The notes under the pieces: generated by a model
Database searches by the model: none
What the model saw: the letters and a program-made list of their open reading frames with translations, nothing else
Told to the model about the DNA's origin: nothing
In this document: piece after piece, positions 33,936 through 42,936 of the stretch
How positions within the stretch are numbered: position 1 is the stretch's first letter
Layout of the letters: every line of letters begins with the position of its first letter
Source: Bradyrhizobium centrolobii
GTDB lineage: Bacteria > Pseudomonadota > Alphaproteobacteria > Rhizobiales > Xanthobacteraceae
NCBI RefSeq assembly: GCF_001641635.1
Contig: NZ_LUUB01000018.1
Span: 19,953-83,952, forward strand
Reading direction: 5' to 3'
Length of the DNA: 64,000 nucleotides
Program-made: the position numbers and the translations under genes

Positions 33936-35108
33936 ATGGCCGAGGCTTACATCGTCGCCGCTGCGCGTACCGCCGGCGGGCGCAAGGGGGGCCGCCTCGC
34001 CGGCTGGCATCCGGCCGATCTCGCCGCGAAGGTGCTCGACGAGCTGGTCGACCGCACCAAGGTCGATCCCGCCCTGGTCGAGGACGTGATCATGGGCTGC
34101 GTGATGCAGGTCGGCGAGCAGTCCAACAACGTCGCGCGCAACGCGGTGATGGCCTCGAAGCTGCCGGAGAGCGTGCCGGGCACCTCGATCGACCGGCAGT
34201 GCGGCTCCTCCCAGCAGGCGCTGCATTTCGCCGCGCAGGCGGTGATGTCGGGCGCGATGGACGTGGTGATCGCCGCCGGCGTGGAATCGATGACGCGCGT
34301 GCCGATGGGGCTGTCGTCGCAGCTCCCGGCCAAGAACGGCTTTGGCAATTACAAGAGCCCGGGCATCGAAGCGAAGTATCCCAACATCGTGTTCAGCCAG
34401 TTCACCGGCGCGGAGATGATGGCCGAGAGGTACGGCCTCTCCAAGGATGAGCTCGACGAATACTCCTACAACAGCCACCAGCGCGCGATCGCGGCCACGC
34501 AAGGAGGCCACTTCAAGAAGGAGATCGTGCCGCTCGAGATCACCCGCGCCGACGGCTCCAAGGACACCCACCACATCGACGAGGGCATCCGCTTCGACGC
34601 AAGCCTCGACGGCATCAAGGGCGTCAAGCTGATCGCGGAGAACGGCAGGCTGACTGCAGCCAGCGCCAGCCAGATCTGCGACGGCGCCTCCGGCGTCATG
34701 GTGGTGAACGAGCGCGGCCTGAAGCAGCTCGGCGTCAAGCCGTTGGCGCGCGTGCATCACATGACCATGATGGGCGGTGATCCCGTGATCATGCTGGACG
34801 CGCCACTGCACGCCACCAAGCGCGCGCTGGAGAAGGCCGGCATGAAGATCGACGACATCGACCTGTTCGAGGTCAACGAGGCCTTCGCCTCGGTGCCGAC
34901 CGCGTGGCTCAAGACCACCGGCGCCGATCCCGAGCGCCTCAACGTCAATGGCGGCGCGATCGCGCTCGGCCATCCCCTCGGCGGCTCGGGCACCAAGCTG
35001 ATGACGACGCTGGTGCATGCGCTGCACCAGCGCGGCAAGCGCTATGGCCTCCAGACCATGTGCGAAGGCGGCGGCATGGCAAACGTGACGATCGTGGAGC
35101 GGCTGTAA
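33936..35108 (+). CDS. acetyl-CoA C-acyltransferase (thiolase)
   Basis: A 390-residue degradative thiolase. Nucleophile Cys in DRQCGSSQQAL (about residue 90), NEAFASVP, catalytic His in NGGAIALGHPLGGSG (about 345), and the C-terminal Cys in TMCEGGGMAN. It cleaves a 3-oxoacyl-CoA with CoA to give acetyl-CoA and a shortened acyl- or aryl-CoA. It diverges from the TetR/SDR/crotonase/ligase/dehydrogenase run and completes a beta-oxidation round. Confidence 0.93.
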   Translation: MAEAYIVAAARTAGGRKGGRLAGWHPADLAAKVLDELVDRTKVDPALVEDVIMGCVMQVGEQSNNVARNAVMASKLPESVPGTSIDRQCGSSQQALHFAAQAVMSGAMDVVIAAGVESMTRVPMGLSSQLPAKNGFGNYKSPGIEAKYPNIVFSQFTGAEMMAERYGLSKDELDEYSYNSHQRAIAATQGGHFKKEIVPLEITRADGSKDTHHIDEGIRFDASLDGIKGVKLIAENGRLTAASASQICDGASGVMVVNERGLKQLGVKPLARVHHMTMMGGDPVIMLDAPLHATKRALEKAGMKIDDIDLFEVNEAFASVPTAWLKTTGADPERLNVNGGAIALGHPLGGSGTKLMTTLVHALHQRGKRYGLQTMCEGGGMANVTIVERL

Positions 35109-35130
35109 GTCGCGGCCACACTAAAGGTGT

Positions 35131-35269
35131 CGTCCCGGCCAAGCGCAGCGAAGCGGAGCGCCGAGCCGGGACCCATAACCACAAGAGCTTGTGGTTACGA
35201 CAAGCTGGTGCCGCAGCTCGCGTCAACAATCGAGAGCAGTGGTTGGGTCCTGGCTTTCGCCAGGACGAC
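35131..35269. repeat. intergenic palindromic repeat, family F/G (copy 2)
   Basis: CGTCCCGGCCAAGCGCAGCG...GCCGAGCCGGGACCCATAA, an AACCACAAG-A-GCTTGTGGTT hairpin, and a right end GGTCCTGGCTTTCGCCAGGACGAC given in part. It fills most of the thiolase-ligase gap. Confidence 0.65.
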
Positions 35270-35297
35270 AGTTTCCTATGCCTTGGGACCTACGTTT

Positions 35298-36842
35298 ATG
35301 ACCCATCCATCAGTCTACGCAAAGACCACGCCCGACAAGATCGCCTACCAGATGGCCGGAACCGGCAAGGCGATAACCTATCGCGAGCTCGACGAGCTCT
35401 CGAACCAGGGCGCGCAGCTATTCCGCTCGCTGGGGCTGAAGGCCGGCGACCACATCGCGCTGTTGATGGAGAACCGTCTCGCCTTCATGGAGATCTGCTG
35501 GGCGGCGCAGCGCAGCGGGCTCTATTACACCGCGATCAGCCGCTACCTGAAGCAGGACGAGATCGACTACATCATCGGCGATTGCGGCGCCAAGGTCGTG
35601 ATCACCACGCCGAAATGCGCCGACCAGATCAAGGGCCTGATCAAGGGCACACCGGGCGAGCCCATCTTCTACATGGTGGACGAGCCGCTGCCCGGCTTCC
35701 GCTCCTATGACAAGGAAGCGGCGGCACAGCCGACGACGCCGATCGCCGATGAGGTCGCCGGCTACGACATGCTGTATTCGTCCGGCACCACCGGCCGGCC
35801 CAAGGGCATCAAGAAAGCGTTCGAAGGCAATCGGATCGACGTGCCGAACGCATTCCTGCGCGTGCTCTGCGCCGACATGTGCGGCATGAGTGCTGAGAGC
35901 ACGTACCTCTCGCCGGCGCCGCTTTATCACGCCGCCCCGTTGCGCTTCAACATGATGGCGATCACGCTCGGCGGCACCTCCATCATCATGGAGCATTTCG
36001 ACGCCGAAGAGTTCCTGAAGCTGGTCGAGAAGTACAAGGTCACGCAGTCGCAGCTCGTGCCGACCATGTTCGTGCGCATGTTGAAACTGCCGGACGAGGT
36101 GCGCACCAAGTACAACGTCTCGACGCTGAAGGGCGCGATCCACGCCGCCGCGCCCTGCCCGGTCGACGTGAAGGCAAGCATGATCGAATGGTGGGGACCG
36201 ATCCTGATCGAGTATTATGCAGGCTCGGAAGGCAACGGTGTCACCGTCTGCAACTCGCAGCAATGGCTGCAGCACCGTGGCAGCGTCGGCCGCGCGGTAG
36301 TCGGCAAGATCAAGATTCTGGACGAGAACGACGAGGAGCAGCCGGTGGGCGAGATCGGCACGGTCTATTTCGCCGACGCACCGGCGTTCACCTATCACAA
36401 CGATCCGGAGAAGACGAAGAAGGCCTACAACGCCAAGGGCTGGTCGACGCTCGGTGATGTCGGTTATCTCGACAAGGACGGCTTCCTCTATCTCACCGAC
36501 CGCAAGTCCTACATGATCATCTCGGGCGGGGTGAACATCTATCCGCAGGAGACCGAGGATGTGCTCATCAGCCATCCCGAGGTCGCCGACGTCGCCGTGT
36601 TCGGCGTGCCGAACGCGGAGATGGGCGAAGAGGTGAAGGCGGTGGTGCAGCCGCACGACATGAAGCGTGCGGGCAAGGAGCTGGAAGCAGACCTGATCGC
36701 CTACTGCAAGAGCCGCCTCTCCGCGATCAAATGCCCGCGCTCGATCGATTTCGAAGCCGAGCTGCCACGCACCCCCACCGGCAAGCTGGTCAAGCGCCAC
36801 CTGCGCGACAGGTATTGGCCGAAGACGACGGTGAAGATTTAG
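35298..36842 (+). CDS. acyl-CoA synthetase (AMP-binding)
   Basis: A 514-residue class I ligase. P-loop YSSGTTGRPKGIKK (about 160), YYAGSEGNGVT, LTDRKSYMIISGGVNIYPQE, and the C-terminal lysine in RTPTGKLVKRHL. It differs from the two CouB-like ligases and resembles medium-chain or crotonobetaine-type synthetases. I chose the ATG at 35298; the frame is open to 35127 through a repeat. It follows the thiolase, so it may activate a second substrate or an intermediate of the same pathway. The ribosome site is weak. Confidence 0.87.
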   Translation: MTHPSVYAKTTPDKIAYQMAGTGKAITYRELDELSNQGAQLFRSLGLKAGDHIALLMENRLAFMEICWAAQRSGLYYTAISRYLKQDEIDYIIGDCGAKVVITTPKCADQIKGLIKGTPGEPIFYMVDEPLPGFRSYDKEAAAQPTTPIADEVAGYDMLYSSGTTGRPKGIKKAFEGNRIDVPNAFLRVLCADMCGMSAESTYLSPAPLYHAAPLRFNMMAITLGGTSIIMEHFDAEEFLKLVEKYKVTQSQLVPTMFVRMLKLPDEVRTKYNVSTLKGAIHAAAPCPVDVKASMIEWWGPILIEYYAGSEGNGVTVCNSQQWLQHRGSVGRAVVGKIKILDENDEEQPVGEIGTVYFADAPAFTYHNDPEKTKKAYNAKGWSTLGDVGYLDKDGFLYLTDRKSYMIISGGVNIYPQETEDVLISHPEVADVAVFGVPNAEMGEEVKAVVQPHDMKRAGKELEADLIAYCKSRLSAIKCPRSIDFEAELPRTPTGKLVKRHLRDRYWPKTTVKI

Positions 36843-37199
36843 CAACGCCGGGATCGTAGGGTGGGCAAAGGCGTGAAGCGCCGTGCCCACCATCTCGCCA
36901 CGAGCCGAATGCAAATGGTGGGCACGCTTCCGCCTTCGCTCGTGGAGAGCTTCGGCGGACAAGTCGCTTTGCCCACCCTGTACCGTCATTCCTACACACC
37001 GTCATTCCGGGGCGACGCGCCAGCGTCGAGCCCGGAATCCATAACCACTAGCCGGGGTTATGGATTCCGGGCCTGCGCCTTCGGCGCATCCCCATTGCGC
37101 ACTTGCGCAATGTGGAATGACGGGCGTGTTTTCGGGTTGGCTGATGCCGCACAGGGGCATAATGGTGGGCATCTCTGCCCCGCGTCCGAGGCACTTGCT
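36843..37199. other. gene-free stretch of about 360 bp made of two repeats
   Basis: 36856-36983 is a diverged family E repeat (GTAGGGTGGGCAAAGGCG...CGCTTTGCCCACCCTGTAC). 37000-37122 is a family C repeat (CGTCATTCCGGGGCGACG...ATTGCGCACTTGCGCAATGTGGAATGACG, in parts), with GGAATCCATAACC/GGTTATGGATTCC inside. The last 77 bp before the hydrolase gene show no clear signal. Confidence 0.65.
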
Positions 37200-38348
37200 A
37201 TGACATCCCTCCCCGACATCCCCCTGCCCGCCGGCATCCGCTCGCGTTATGTCGACGGCATCAACGGCCTGCGTGTGCATGTGCTCGAGGCCGGCTTCGA
37301 GACGAAGGACCGCCCCTGCGTGTTGCTGCTGCACGGCTTTCCCGAGCTCGCCTTCTCCTGGCGCAAGGTGATGCCGGCACTCGCTGCTGCCGGCTATCAC
37401 GTCATCGTGCCGGACCAGCGCGGCTATGGCCGCACGACGGGATGGACCGCGGACTATGACGGCGATCTCGCGCCGTTCCGGCTGTTCAACCTGGTGCGCG
37501 ATGCGCTCGGGCTGGTGGCGGCATTCGGCTACAAGCAGGTCGACGTGGTCGGCCACGATTTCGGCAGCCCGGTTGCGTCCTGGTGCGCGCTGGTGCGGCC
37601 CGACGTATTCCATTCGGTTGTGATGATGAGCGCGCCGTTCGGCGGTCCGCCGCCGCTGCCGTTCAACACTGTCGACGCGCCGGCAAAGCCGCCGGTCGAA
37701 GATCCCGTGCATCGCGAGCTCGCCGCGCTGCCGCGTCCGCGCAAGCATTATCAATGGTACTATTCGACACGCAAAGCGAATGCCGACATGCATCGCGCGC
37801 CGCAGGGCGTGCATGATTTCCTGCGCGCCTACTATCATCACAAGAGCGCGGACTGGACCGACAACAAGCCCTATCCGCTCAAATCCTGGTCCGCCAGCGA
37901 ACTCGCAAAGCTGCCGACCTATTACGTGATGGACGCTGGCGAGACCATGGCGGAGACAGTCGCGAAGGAGATGCCGCCGCCGGCCGCAATCGCCGCCAAT
38001 CAGTGGCTGCCGGACCGTGAACTCGCCTACTACAGCGCCGAATTCGGCCGCACCGGATTTCAGGGCGGGCTGCAATGGTATCGCTGCGGCACCTCGGGCG
38101 CTTTCAATGACGAGTTGCAGCTGTTCGCGGGCCGTACCATCGACGTGCCCTCCTGCTTCATCTCGGGCAAGCAGGATTGGGGCACGTATCAGCGCCCCGG
38201 CGTGGTGGAAGCGATGCAGGCTAGCACCTGCACGAAGATGCTCGGCTGCCATCTCGTCGACGGCGCCGGCCATTGGGTGCAGCAGGAGCAGCCGGCCGTG
38301 GTAAGCCGGCTGCTGCTCGACTTCCTCGCGAAGGCTCACGCGGGATGA
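37200..38348 (+). CDS. alpha/beta hydrolase, epoxide hydrolase-like
   Basis: A 382-residue alpha/beta hydrolase. Oxyanion motif LLLHGFPELAFSWRKVMPAL, then VPDQRGYGRTTG. Nucleophile elbow VVGHDFGSP, where Asp replaces Ser as in epoxide hydrolases and dehalogenases (about residue 120). The C-terminal GAGHWVQQEQP holds the catalytic His. The cap domain contains QWYYSTRKANADMH. I chose the ATG at 37200; the frame is open further upstream through repeats. It follows the ligase in the same direction but across 357 bp, so linkage to the CoA pathway is uncertain. Confidence 0.85.
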   Translation: MTSLPDIPLPAGIRSRYVDGINGLRVHVLEAGFETKDRPCVLLLHGFPELAFSWRKVMPALAAAGYHVIVPDQRGYGRTTGWTADYDGDLAPFRLFNLVRDALGLVAAFGYKQVDVVGHDFGSPVASWCALVRPDVFHSVVMMSAPFGGPPPLPFNTVDAPAKPPVEDPVHRELAALPRPRKHYQWYYSTRKANADMHRAPQGVHDFLRAYYHHKSADWTDNKPYPLKSWSASELAKLPTYYVMDAGETMAETVAKEMPPPAAIAANQWLPDRELAYYSAEFGRTGFQGGLQWYRCGTSGAFNDELQLFAGRTIDVPSCFISGKQDWGTYQRPGVVEAMQASTCTKMLGCHLVDGAGHWVQQEQPAVVSRLLLDFLAKAHAG

Positions 38349-38349
38349 T

Positions 38350-38396
38350 TTGACCCGGGAACTGCGGCGGCCTATATAATTTAGAATAGTTCTAAA
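38350..38396 (+). promoter_or_regulatory. mbfA promoter with Irr-type ICE inverted repeat
   Basis: A -35 like TTGACC (38350) and a perfect TATAAT (38375-38380) are followed directly by TTTAGAA-TAG-TTCTAAA (38380-38396), an inverted repeat with perfect 7-bp arms. This is the shape of the iron control element bound by Irr in Bradyrhizobium. It overlaps the -10 and the expected transcription start, so bound Irr would repress mbfA when iron is scarce. Confidence 0.85.
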
Positions 38397-38411
38397 CTGT
38401 ATAGGCCCATC

Positions 38412-39383
38412 GTGAAGAACTTTGCCGATCTGACCGAGCGCGAGGTGCTCGCGGTCGCGATCTCCTCCGAGGAGGAAGACAGCCGCATCTACATGACCTT
38501 CGCCGAGGACCTCCGGGAGCGATACCCGGACACGGCCAAGATCTTCGAGGAGATGGCCGAGGAAGAGCGCGGCCACCGGCATCGCCTGCTAAAGCTCTAC
38601 GAAGAGCGCTTCGGCCCGCATCTGCCGCCGATCCGCCGCGAGGACGTCAAGGGCTTCCTGCGCCGCCGCCCGATCTGGCTGACCAAGAACCTGCCGCTCG
38701 ACACGATCCGCAAAGAAGTCGAGACCATGGAGCTCGAGGCCGAGCGGTTCTACGCCAGGGCCTCCGAGCAGGCCGAGGATGTCGGTGTGCGGCGGCTCTT
38801 GGGCGATCTCGCCGAGGAAGAGAAGCACCACGAGAATCGCGCCGTCGCGCTCACCGACGAGATCCTGAAGCCCGACGTGCGCGCCGAGGAAGACCGCACG
38901 CGGCGGCGGATGTTCGTGCTGCAATATGTGCAGCCGGGCCTCGCCGGCCTGATGGACGGCTCGGTCTCGACGCTGGCGCCGTTGTTTGCCGCCGCCTTCG
39001 CCACCCATCAGAACTGGCAGACGTTTCTGGTCGGCCTCGCCGCCTCGATCGGCGCCGGCATCAGCATGGGTTTTGCGGAAGCACTGTCCGACGACGGTTC
39101 GCTGACCGGGCGCGGCTCGCCATGGCTTCGCGGCATCACCTGCGGAGCGATGACGACGCTCGGCGGGCTCGGGCACACCATGCCCTATCTCGTGCCGGAT
39201 GCGTGGCCCAACGCGTTCTGGATCGCGACGGCGATCGCCTGCGTCGTCGTGTTCTTCGAATTGTGGGCGATCGCCTTCATCCGTGCGCGCTACATGGACA
39301 CGCCGTTTCTTCAGGCCGTGTTCCAGATCGTGCTCGGCGGCGCGATCGTGCTCGGCGTGGGCATATTGATCGGGGCGGCGTAG
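38412..39383 (+). CDS. mbfA: membrane-bound ferritin-like iron exporter MbfA
   Basis: A 323-residue protein of two fused domains. Residues 1-160 are a ferritin/rubrerythrin-like four-helix domain with metal-binding EExxH-type motifs (SSEEEDSRIY, MAEEERGHRHR, LAEEEKHHENR). Residues 170-323 are a VIT1/CCC1-type membrane domain (YVQPGLAGLMDGSVSTLAPLF). Known MbfA proteins export iron and protect against iron and peroxide stress. The start is GTG 15 bp after the ICE box with no Shine-Dalgarno, so the leader is very short. The preceding ICE box predicts repression by Irr. Confidence 0.93.
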   Translation: MKNFADLTEREVLAVAISSEEEDSRIYMTFAEDLRERYPDTAKIFEEMAEEERGHRHRLLKLYEERFGPHLPPIRREDVKGFLRRRPIWLTKNLPLDTIRKEVETMELEAERFYARASEQAEDVGVRRLLGDLAEEEKHHENRAVALTDEILKPDVRAEEDRTRRRMFVLQYVQPGLAGLMDGSVSTLAPLFAAAFATHQNWQTFLVGLAASIGAGISMGFAEALSDDGSLTGRGSPWLRGITCGAMTTLGGLGHTMPYLVPDAWPNAFWIATAIACVVVFFELWAIAFIRARYMDTPFLQAVFQIVLGGAIVLGVGILIGAA

Positions 39384-39396
39384 ATTCTCTCACCTT

Positions 39397-39496
39397 GTCA
39401 TCGCCCGCGAAAGCGGGCGATCCAGTATTCCAGAGACATAGTCGTATGCGGAGAAGCCGCGGCGTACTGGATCGCCCGGTCAAGCCGGGCGATGAC
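39397..39496. repeat. intergenic palindromic repeat, family D (copy 1)
   Basis: GTCATCGCCCGCGAAAGCGGGCGATCCAGTA... and ...TACTGGATCGCCCGGTCAAGCCGGGCGATGAC (in parts) are complementary outer ends. A second copy is at 41642-41743. Confidence 0.75.
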
Positions 39497-39620
39497 TGCG
39501 ATCAATTGTTTGGCTTTTTGCTCGACACGCCTCGCCGGCATGGCAATCACCGTCAAACGGCCGTTGCGGCGTTTGGGCAAACTGCGCATCATCCTCACGC
39601 AATGAAGCAGGAGAAGCGCG

Positions 39621-41093
39621 GTGGCCAAATCAGAATGGAGTTTCAAGAGCGCGGTCGAGCTGTCGGCCGCGTTGACTGCGAAGAAGGTCTCCGCGGTCGA
39701 GCTCGCGCAGGATGCGATCGATCGCATCGAGCGTCACGACGGCAAGGTCAACGCGATCTGCGTTCGCGACTTCGACCGCGCGCTCGCCGCGGCGCGCGAG
39801 GCGGATGGGGCACTGGCGCGCGGAGAGCGCAAGCCGCTGCTCGGCCTGCCTATGACGGTGAAGGAATCCTACAACATCGCCGGCCTGCCGACGACCTGGG
39901 GCATTCCTGCGCAGAAGGATTTCATCGCCAGGGAAGACGCCCTGCCGATCACACGGGTAAAAGACGCGGGCACCGTGATCCTGGGCAAGACCAACGTGCC
40001 GCTCGGCCTCGGCGACTGGCAGAGCTACAACGACATCTACGGCACCACCAACAATCCCTACGATCTCGGCCGCACGCCCGGCGGCTCCTCCGGTGGATCG
40101 TCGGCGGCGCTCGCGGCGGGCTATGGCCCGCTGTCGATCGGCTCCGACATCGGCGGCTCGCTGCGCGTGCCGGCGTTCCATTGCGGGGTCTATGCGCACA
40201 AGCCCACCTTCGGGCTGGTCGCGACGCGCGGCCACACCTCGCCGCCGCTGCCGCCATTGCCTTTCGAGCGCGACCTGTCGGTGATCGGCCCGATGGCGCG
40301 CAGCGCCGCCGACCTCTCGCTGCTGCTCGACGTGATGGCCGGGCCCGATCCGATCGATGCGGGCAAGGCCTACCGGCTCGACCTGCCGGCGGCGCGGCAC
40401 AACGCGCTCAAGGATTTCCGGGTACTGGTCATCGACACCGATCCGGTGCTGCCGACGGACACCGCCGTGCGCGGGACCATCAACAAGCTGGCCGATGGCC
40501 TTGCCAGGGCCGGTGTGAGGATCGAACGCAACAGCCCGCTGCTGCCGGATTTCGCCGCCTCGTCGCGGCTCTATATGCTCATGCTGATGTCGTTCCTGGG
40601 TGCAACCTTCGCGCCCGACATCTATGCCGGCGCCAAGGCAGCCGCGGCGGCACTGCCGGAGAGCGACAACAGCCTCGCCGCGGAGCGGCTGCGCGGCATC
40701 GCGCTCAGCCATCGCGATTGGCAGACGGCCAACGGCGGACGCACGCGGCTGCGCGCGCAATGGCGCGAGCTGTTCAACACGTTCGATGCGGTGATCTGCC
40801 CGGTCATGCCGACGCCGGCCTATCCGCACGACCATTCGCCGGAGCAGGAGCAACGGCGGATCAAGATCGATGGCAGGGAGCACATCTACCCCGATCAGCT
40901 TGCCTGGCCCGGCATCGCCACCCTGCCCGGCCTGCCCTCGACCGCGATCCCCACCGGCTTTGCGCCGGACGGGCTGCCGGTCGGCGTCCAGATCGTCGGC
41001 CCGTGGCTGGAGGACCGCACGCCGCTCAAACTCGCCGAACTGATCGAGCGCGAGTTCGGCGGCTTCACACCGCCGCCTTTGTTTGATGATTAG
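39621..41093 (+). CDS. amidase (amidase signature family)
   Basis: A 490-residue amidase. Catalytic Lys in GLPMTVKESYN (about residue 80), glycine/serine loop GGSSGGSSAALAAG, and the nucleophile region GSDIGGSLRVPAF (about 180). GTG start with AGGAG 7 bp upstream. It hydrolyses a carboxamide of unknown identity in the cytoplasm. It is separate from the amidase at 62100, which belongs to a transporter operon. Neighbours (mbfA, SnoaL-like gene) give no clue to the substrate. Confidence 0.9.
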   Translation: MAKSEWSFKSAVELSAALTAKKVSAVELAQDAIDRIERHDGKVNAICVRDFDRALAAAREADGALARGERKPLLGLPMTVKESYNIAGLPTTWGIPAQKDFIAREDALPITRVKDAGTVILGKTNVPLGLGDWQSYNDIYGTTNNPYDLGRTPGGSSGGSSAALAAGYGPLSIGSDIGGSLRVPAFHCGVYAHKPTFGLVATRGHTSPPLPPLPFERDLSVIGPMARSAADLSLLLDVMAGPDPIDAGKAYRLDLPAARHNALKDFRVLVIDTDPVLPTDTAVRGTINKLADGLARAGVRIERNSPLLPDFAASSRLYMLMLMSFLGATFAPDIYAGAKAAAAALPESDNSLAAERLRGIALSHRDWQTANGGRTRLRAQWRELFNTFDAVICPVMPTPAYPHDHSPEQEQRRIKIDGREHIYPDQLAWPGIATLPGLPSTAIPTGFAPDGLPVGVQIVGPWLEDRTPLKLAELIEREFGGFTPPPLFDD

Positions 41094-41099
41094 ACTTCT

Positions 41100-41238
41100 C
41101 GTCATTGCGAGGAGTGAAGCGACGAAGCAATCCAGACTGCCCATGCGGACACATTTCTGGATTGCTTCGCTTCGCTCGCAATGACGAAGTAGCCAACTCC
41201 GAGATTCCGGGTTCGCGCTTCGCGCGCCCCGGAATGAC
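41100..41238. repeat. two adjoining repeats (CGTCATTGCGAG type plus half of family C)
   Basis: CGTCATTGCGAGGAGTGAAGC...GCTTCGCTCGCAATGACG (41100-41186) folds on itself and contains AAGCAATCCAGA/TCTGGATTGCTT. It is followed by GAGATTCCGGGTTCGCGC...GCGCCCCGGAATGAC, the right half of family C. A relative of the first part is at 56943-57020. Confidence 0.65.
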
Positions 41239-41257
41239 AAAGAGGGAGAGGAACGTC

Positions 41258-41611
41258 ATGAGCCAGGACATGGAAGAGCTCACCGCGCTCAACCGCGACT
41301 ATGTCGCCTCCGTGCAGAACTGCGACGTCAAACGCTTCGACGAGATCCTGGCGCCGGAGTTCTATTGCTCCAATCCCGACAAGACCCTGGTCGACCGCGC
41401 CGCGTTTCTGAAGCAGACGGCGCAGCCGATCGCGATCCGCAATCTCAAGGAGCGCGACGTCATCATCCGCATCATGGGTGACTTCGCCATCATCCATGGC
41501 GCGACCACCTACACGACGGCAGACGGCCAGCAGGCCACCGGCCGCTACACCGATTGCTGGGCCAAGAAGAACGGCAAGTGGCTCGCGGTGTCGGCGCACG
41601 TGTCGCGGTGA
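41258..41611 (+). CDS. SnoaL/DUF4440-like nuclear transport factor 2 fold protein
   Basis: A 117-residue NTF2-fold protein. The pattern LNRDYVASVQNCDVKRFDEILAPEF, then FAIIHGATTYTTADGQQATGRYTDCWAKKNGKWLAVSAHVS (in parts), is the DUF4440/SnoaL-like plan. ATG at 41258 follows GAGGGAGAGG. Such proteins are small isomerases, binding proteins or unknown. It is a single gene between repeats. Confidence 0.8.
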   Translation: MSQDMEELTALNRDYVASVQNCDVKRFDEILAPEFYCSNPDKTLVDRAAFLKQTAQPIAIRNLKERDVIIRIMGDFAIIHGATTYTTADGQQATGRYTDCWAKKNGKWLAVSAHVSR

Positions 41612-41641
41612 GGCGGGCACATCGCCTCCACACTCTCCGCT

Positions 41642-41785
41642 GTCATGCCCCGCGAAAGCGGGGCACCCAGTACGCCGCGGCCTATCGATTCAACCACAAC
41701 CGTCTCCAGAGTACTGGATCGCCCGGTCAAGCCGGGCGATGACAGCTGAGTTGGGGCACAACGCCTCTGAGTTGGGGCACAACGT
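41642..41785. repeat. family D repeat (copy 2) followed by a short tandem repeat
   Basis: 41642-41743 is GTCATGCCCCGCGAAAGCGGGGCACCCAGTAC... closing with CAAGCCGGGCGATGAC. Directly after it CTGAGTTGGGGCACAACG occurs twice in a row (41746 and 41767), with a third CTGAGTT at 41786. The repeats end 25 bp before the alcohol dehydrogenase stop. Confidence 0.7.
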
Positions 41786-41809
41786 CTGAGTTACAGGCGA
41801 CGCCTGGTG

Positions 41810-42898
41810 TTAGCTGTCGAACATGATCACGCTGCGCAGCGTCTTGCCGGCCTTCATGTTGGCAAAGCCTTCGTTGATTTCGGACAGCTTCAGCTTGGCC
41901 GAGATCCAGTCCTCGAGGTGCAACCGGCCGCGCAGGTAGAAATCGACCAGGCGGGGCATGTCGACGCGGAAATGGTTCGAGCCCATCGATGAGCCCTGGA
42001 TCTTGCGCTCGCGTAGGAAGTCGAAGCCGTGCAGCTCGATCTTCTGCCCGAACGGGATCATGCCGACGATGGTGGCGGTGCCGCCCGCGGCGAGCATGCC
42101 GAAGGCCTGCTCCGCGGTCTCCTTGCGACCGAGCACCTCGAAGGAATGATGCACGCCGCCATTGGTGAGATCGCGTACCTGCTTCACGACGTCGCCGTCG
42201 GCGGGATTGATGATGTCGGTCGCGCCGAGCTTGGTGGCAAGCTGGAGCTTTGCGGGATTGGTGTCGATGGCGATGATGCGGCCCGCGCCCGCAATCTGCG
42301 CGCCGTTGATCGCGGCCATGCCGACGCCGCCGCAGCCGATCACCGCCACGGTCTCGCCGGCCTGGACCTTTGCGGTATTCACCACGGCGCCGTAGCCGGT
42401 GATGACGCCGCAGCCGATCAGCGCGGCGAGCTCCAGCGGCATGTCCTTGCGGATTTTCACGATGGCGTTCTCGTGCACCAGCATCTGCTCGGCGAAGGAG
42501 GAGAGATTGAGGAACTGGTGCAGCTTCTCCGGCTTCGACCATTGCATGCGGTTGGAGGCGCCCGGCAGCATCTTCACCGTTGTGTCCGTGCAGAGCACGG
42601 TACGGCCTGTCGTGCAGTTGTCGCAGGTGCCGCAGAACACGGAGAGGCAGGTGACGACGTGGTCGCCCGGCTTCACGTAAGTCACGTCGGAGCCGACCTG
42701 CTCGACGACGCCTGCGGACTCATGGCCGAGCACCGCCGGCAGCGGATGCGGATAGAGGCCTTCCATGAAGTGCAGGTCGGAGTGGCAGAGGCCGGCAACC
42801 GCCGTGCGGATCAGCACTTCGCGCGGGCCCGGCTTCGGCAGGCTGACATCCTCGATGACCAGCGGCTGATTGACTTCATAGAGGACGGCGGCCTTCAT
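41810..42898 (-). CDS. zinc-dependent alcohol dehydrogenase (class III-like MDR)
   Basis: A 362-residue medium-chain dehydrogenase. Catalytic zinc ligands Cys in AGLCHSDLH, the GHES histidine/glutamate and Cys in LIGCGVITGYG. The structural zinc lobe is CGTCDNCTTGRTVLC. The NAD-binding motif is VIGCGGVGMAAI. It oxidises an alcohol, or acts on glutathione or mycothiol-like adducts, with NAD. It lies downstream of the AidB-like flavoprotein in the same direction, separated by a perfect hairpin. The substrate is unknown. Confidence 0.9.
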   Translation of the reverse strand: MKAAVLYEVNQPLVIEDVSLPKPGPREVLIRTAVAGLCHSDLHFMEGLYPHPLPAVLGHESAGVVEQVGSDVTYVKPGDHVVTCLSVFCGTCDNCTTGRTVLCTDTTVKMLPGASNRMQWSKPEKLHQFLNLSSFAEQMLVHENAIVKIRKDMPLELAALIGCGVITGYGAVVNTAKVQAGETVAVIGCGGVGMAAINGAQIAGAGRIIAIDTNPAKLQLATKLGATDIINPADGDVVKQVRDLTNGGVHHSFEVLGRKETAEQAFGMLAAGGTATIVGMIPFGQKIELHGFDFLRERKIQGSSMGSNHFRVDMPRLVDFYLRGRLHLEDWISAKLKLSEINEGFANMKAGKTLRSVIMFDS

Positions 42899-42936
42899 CG
42901 GTGTGTTTCCTCGTTGTTATGATTTCGTTGAATCCA

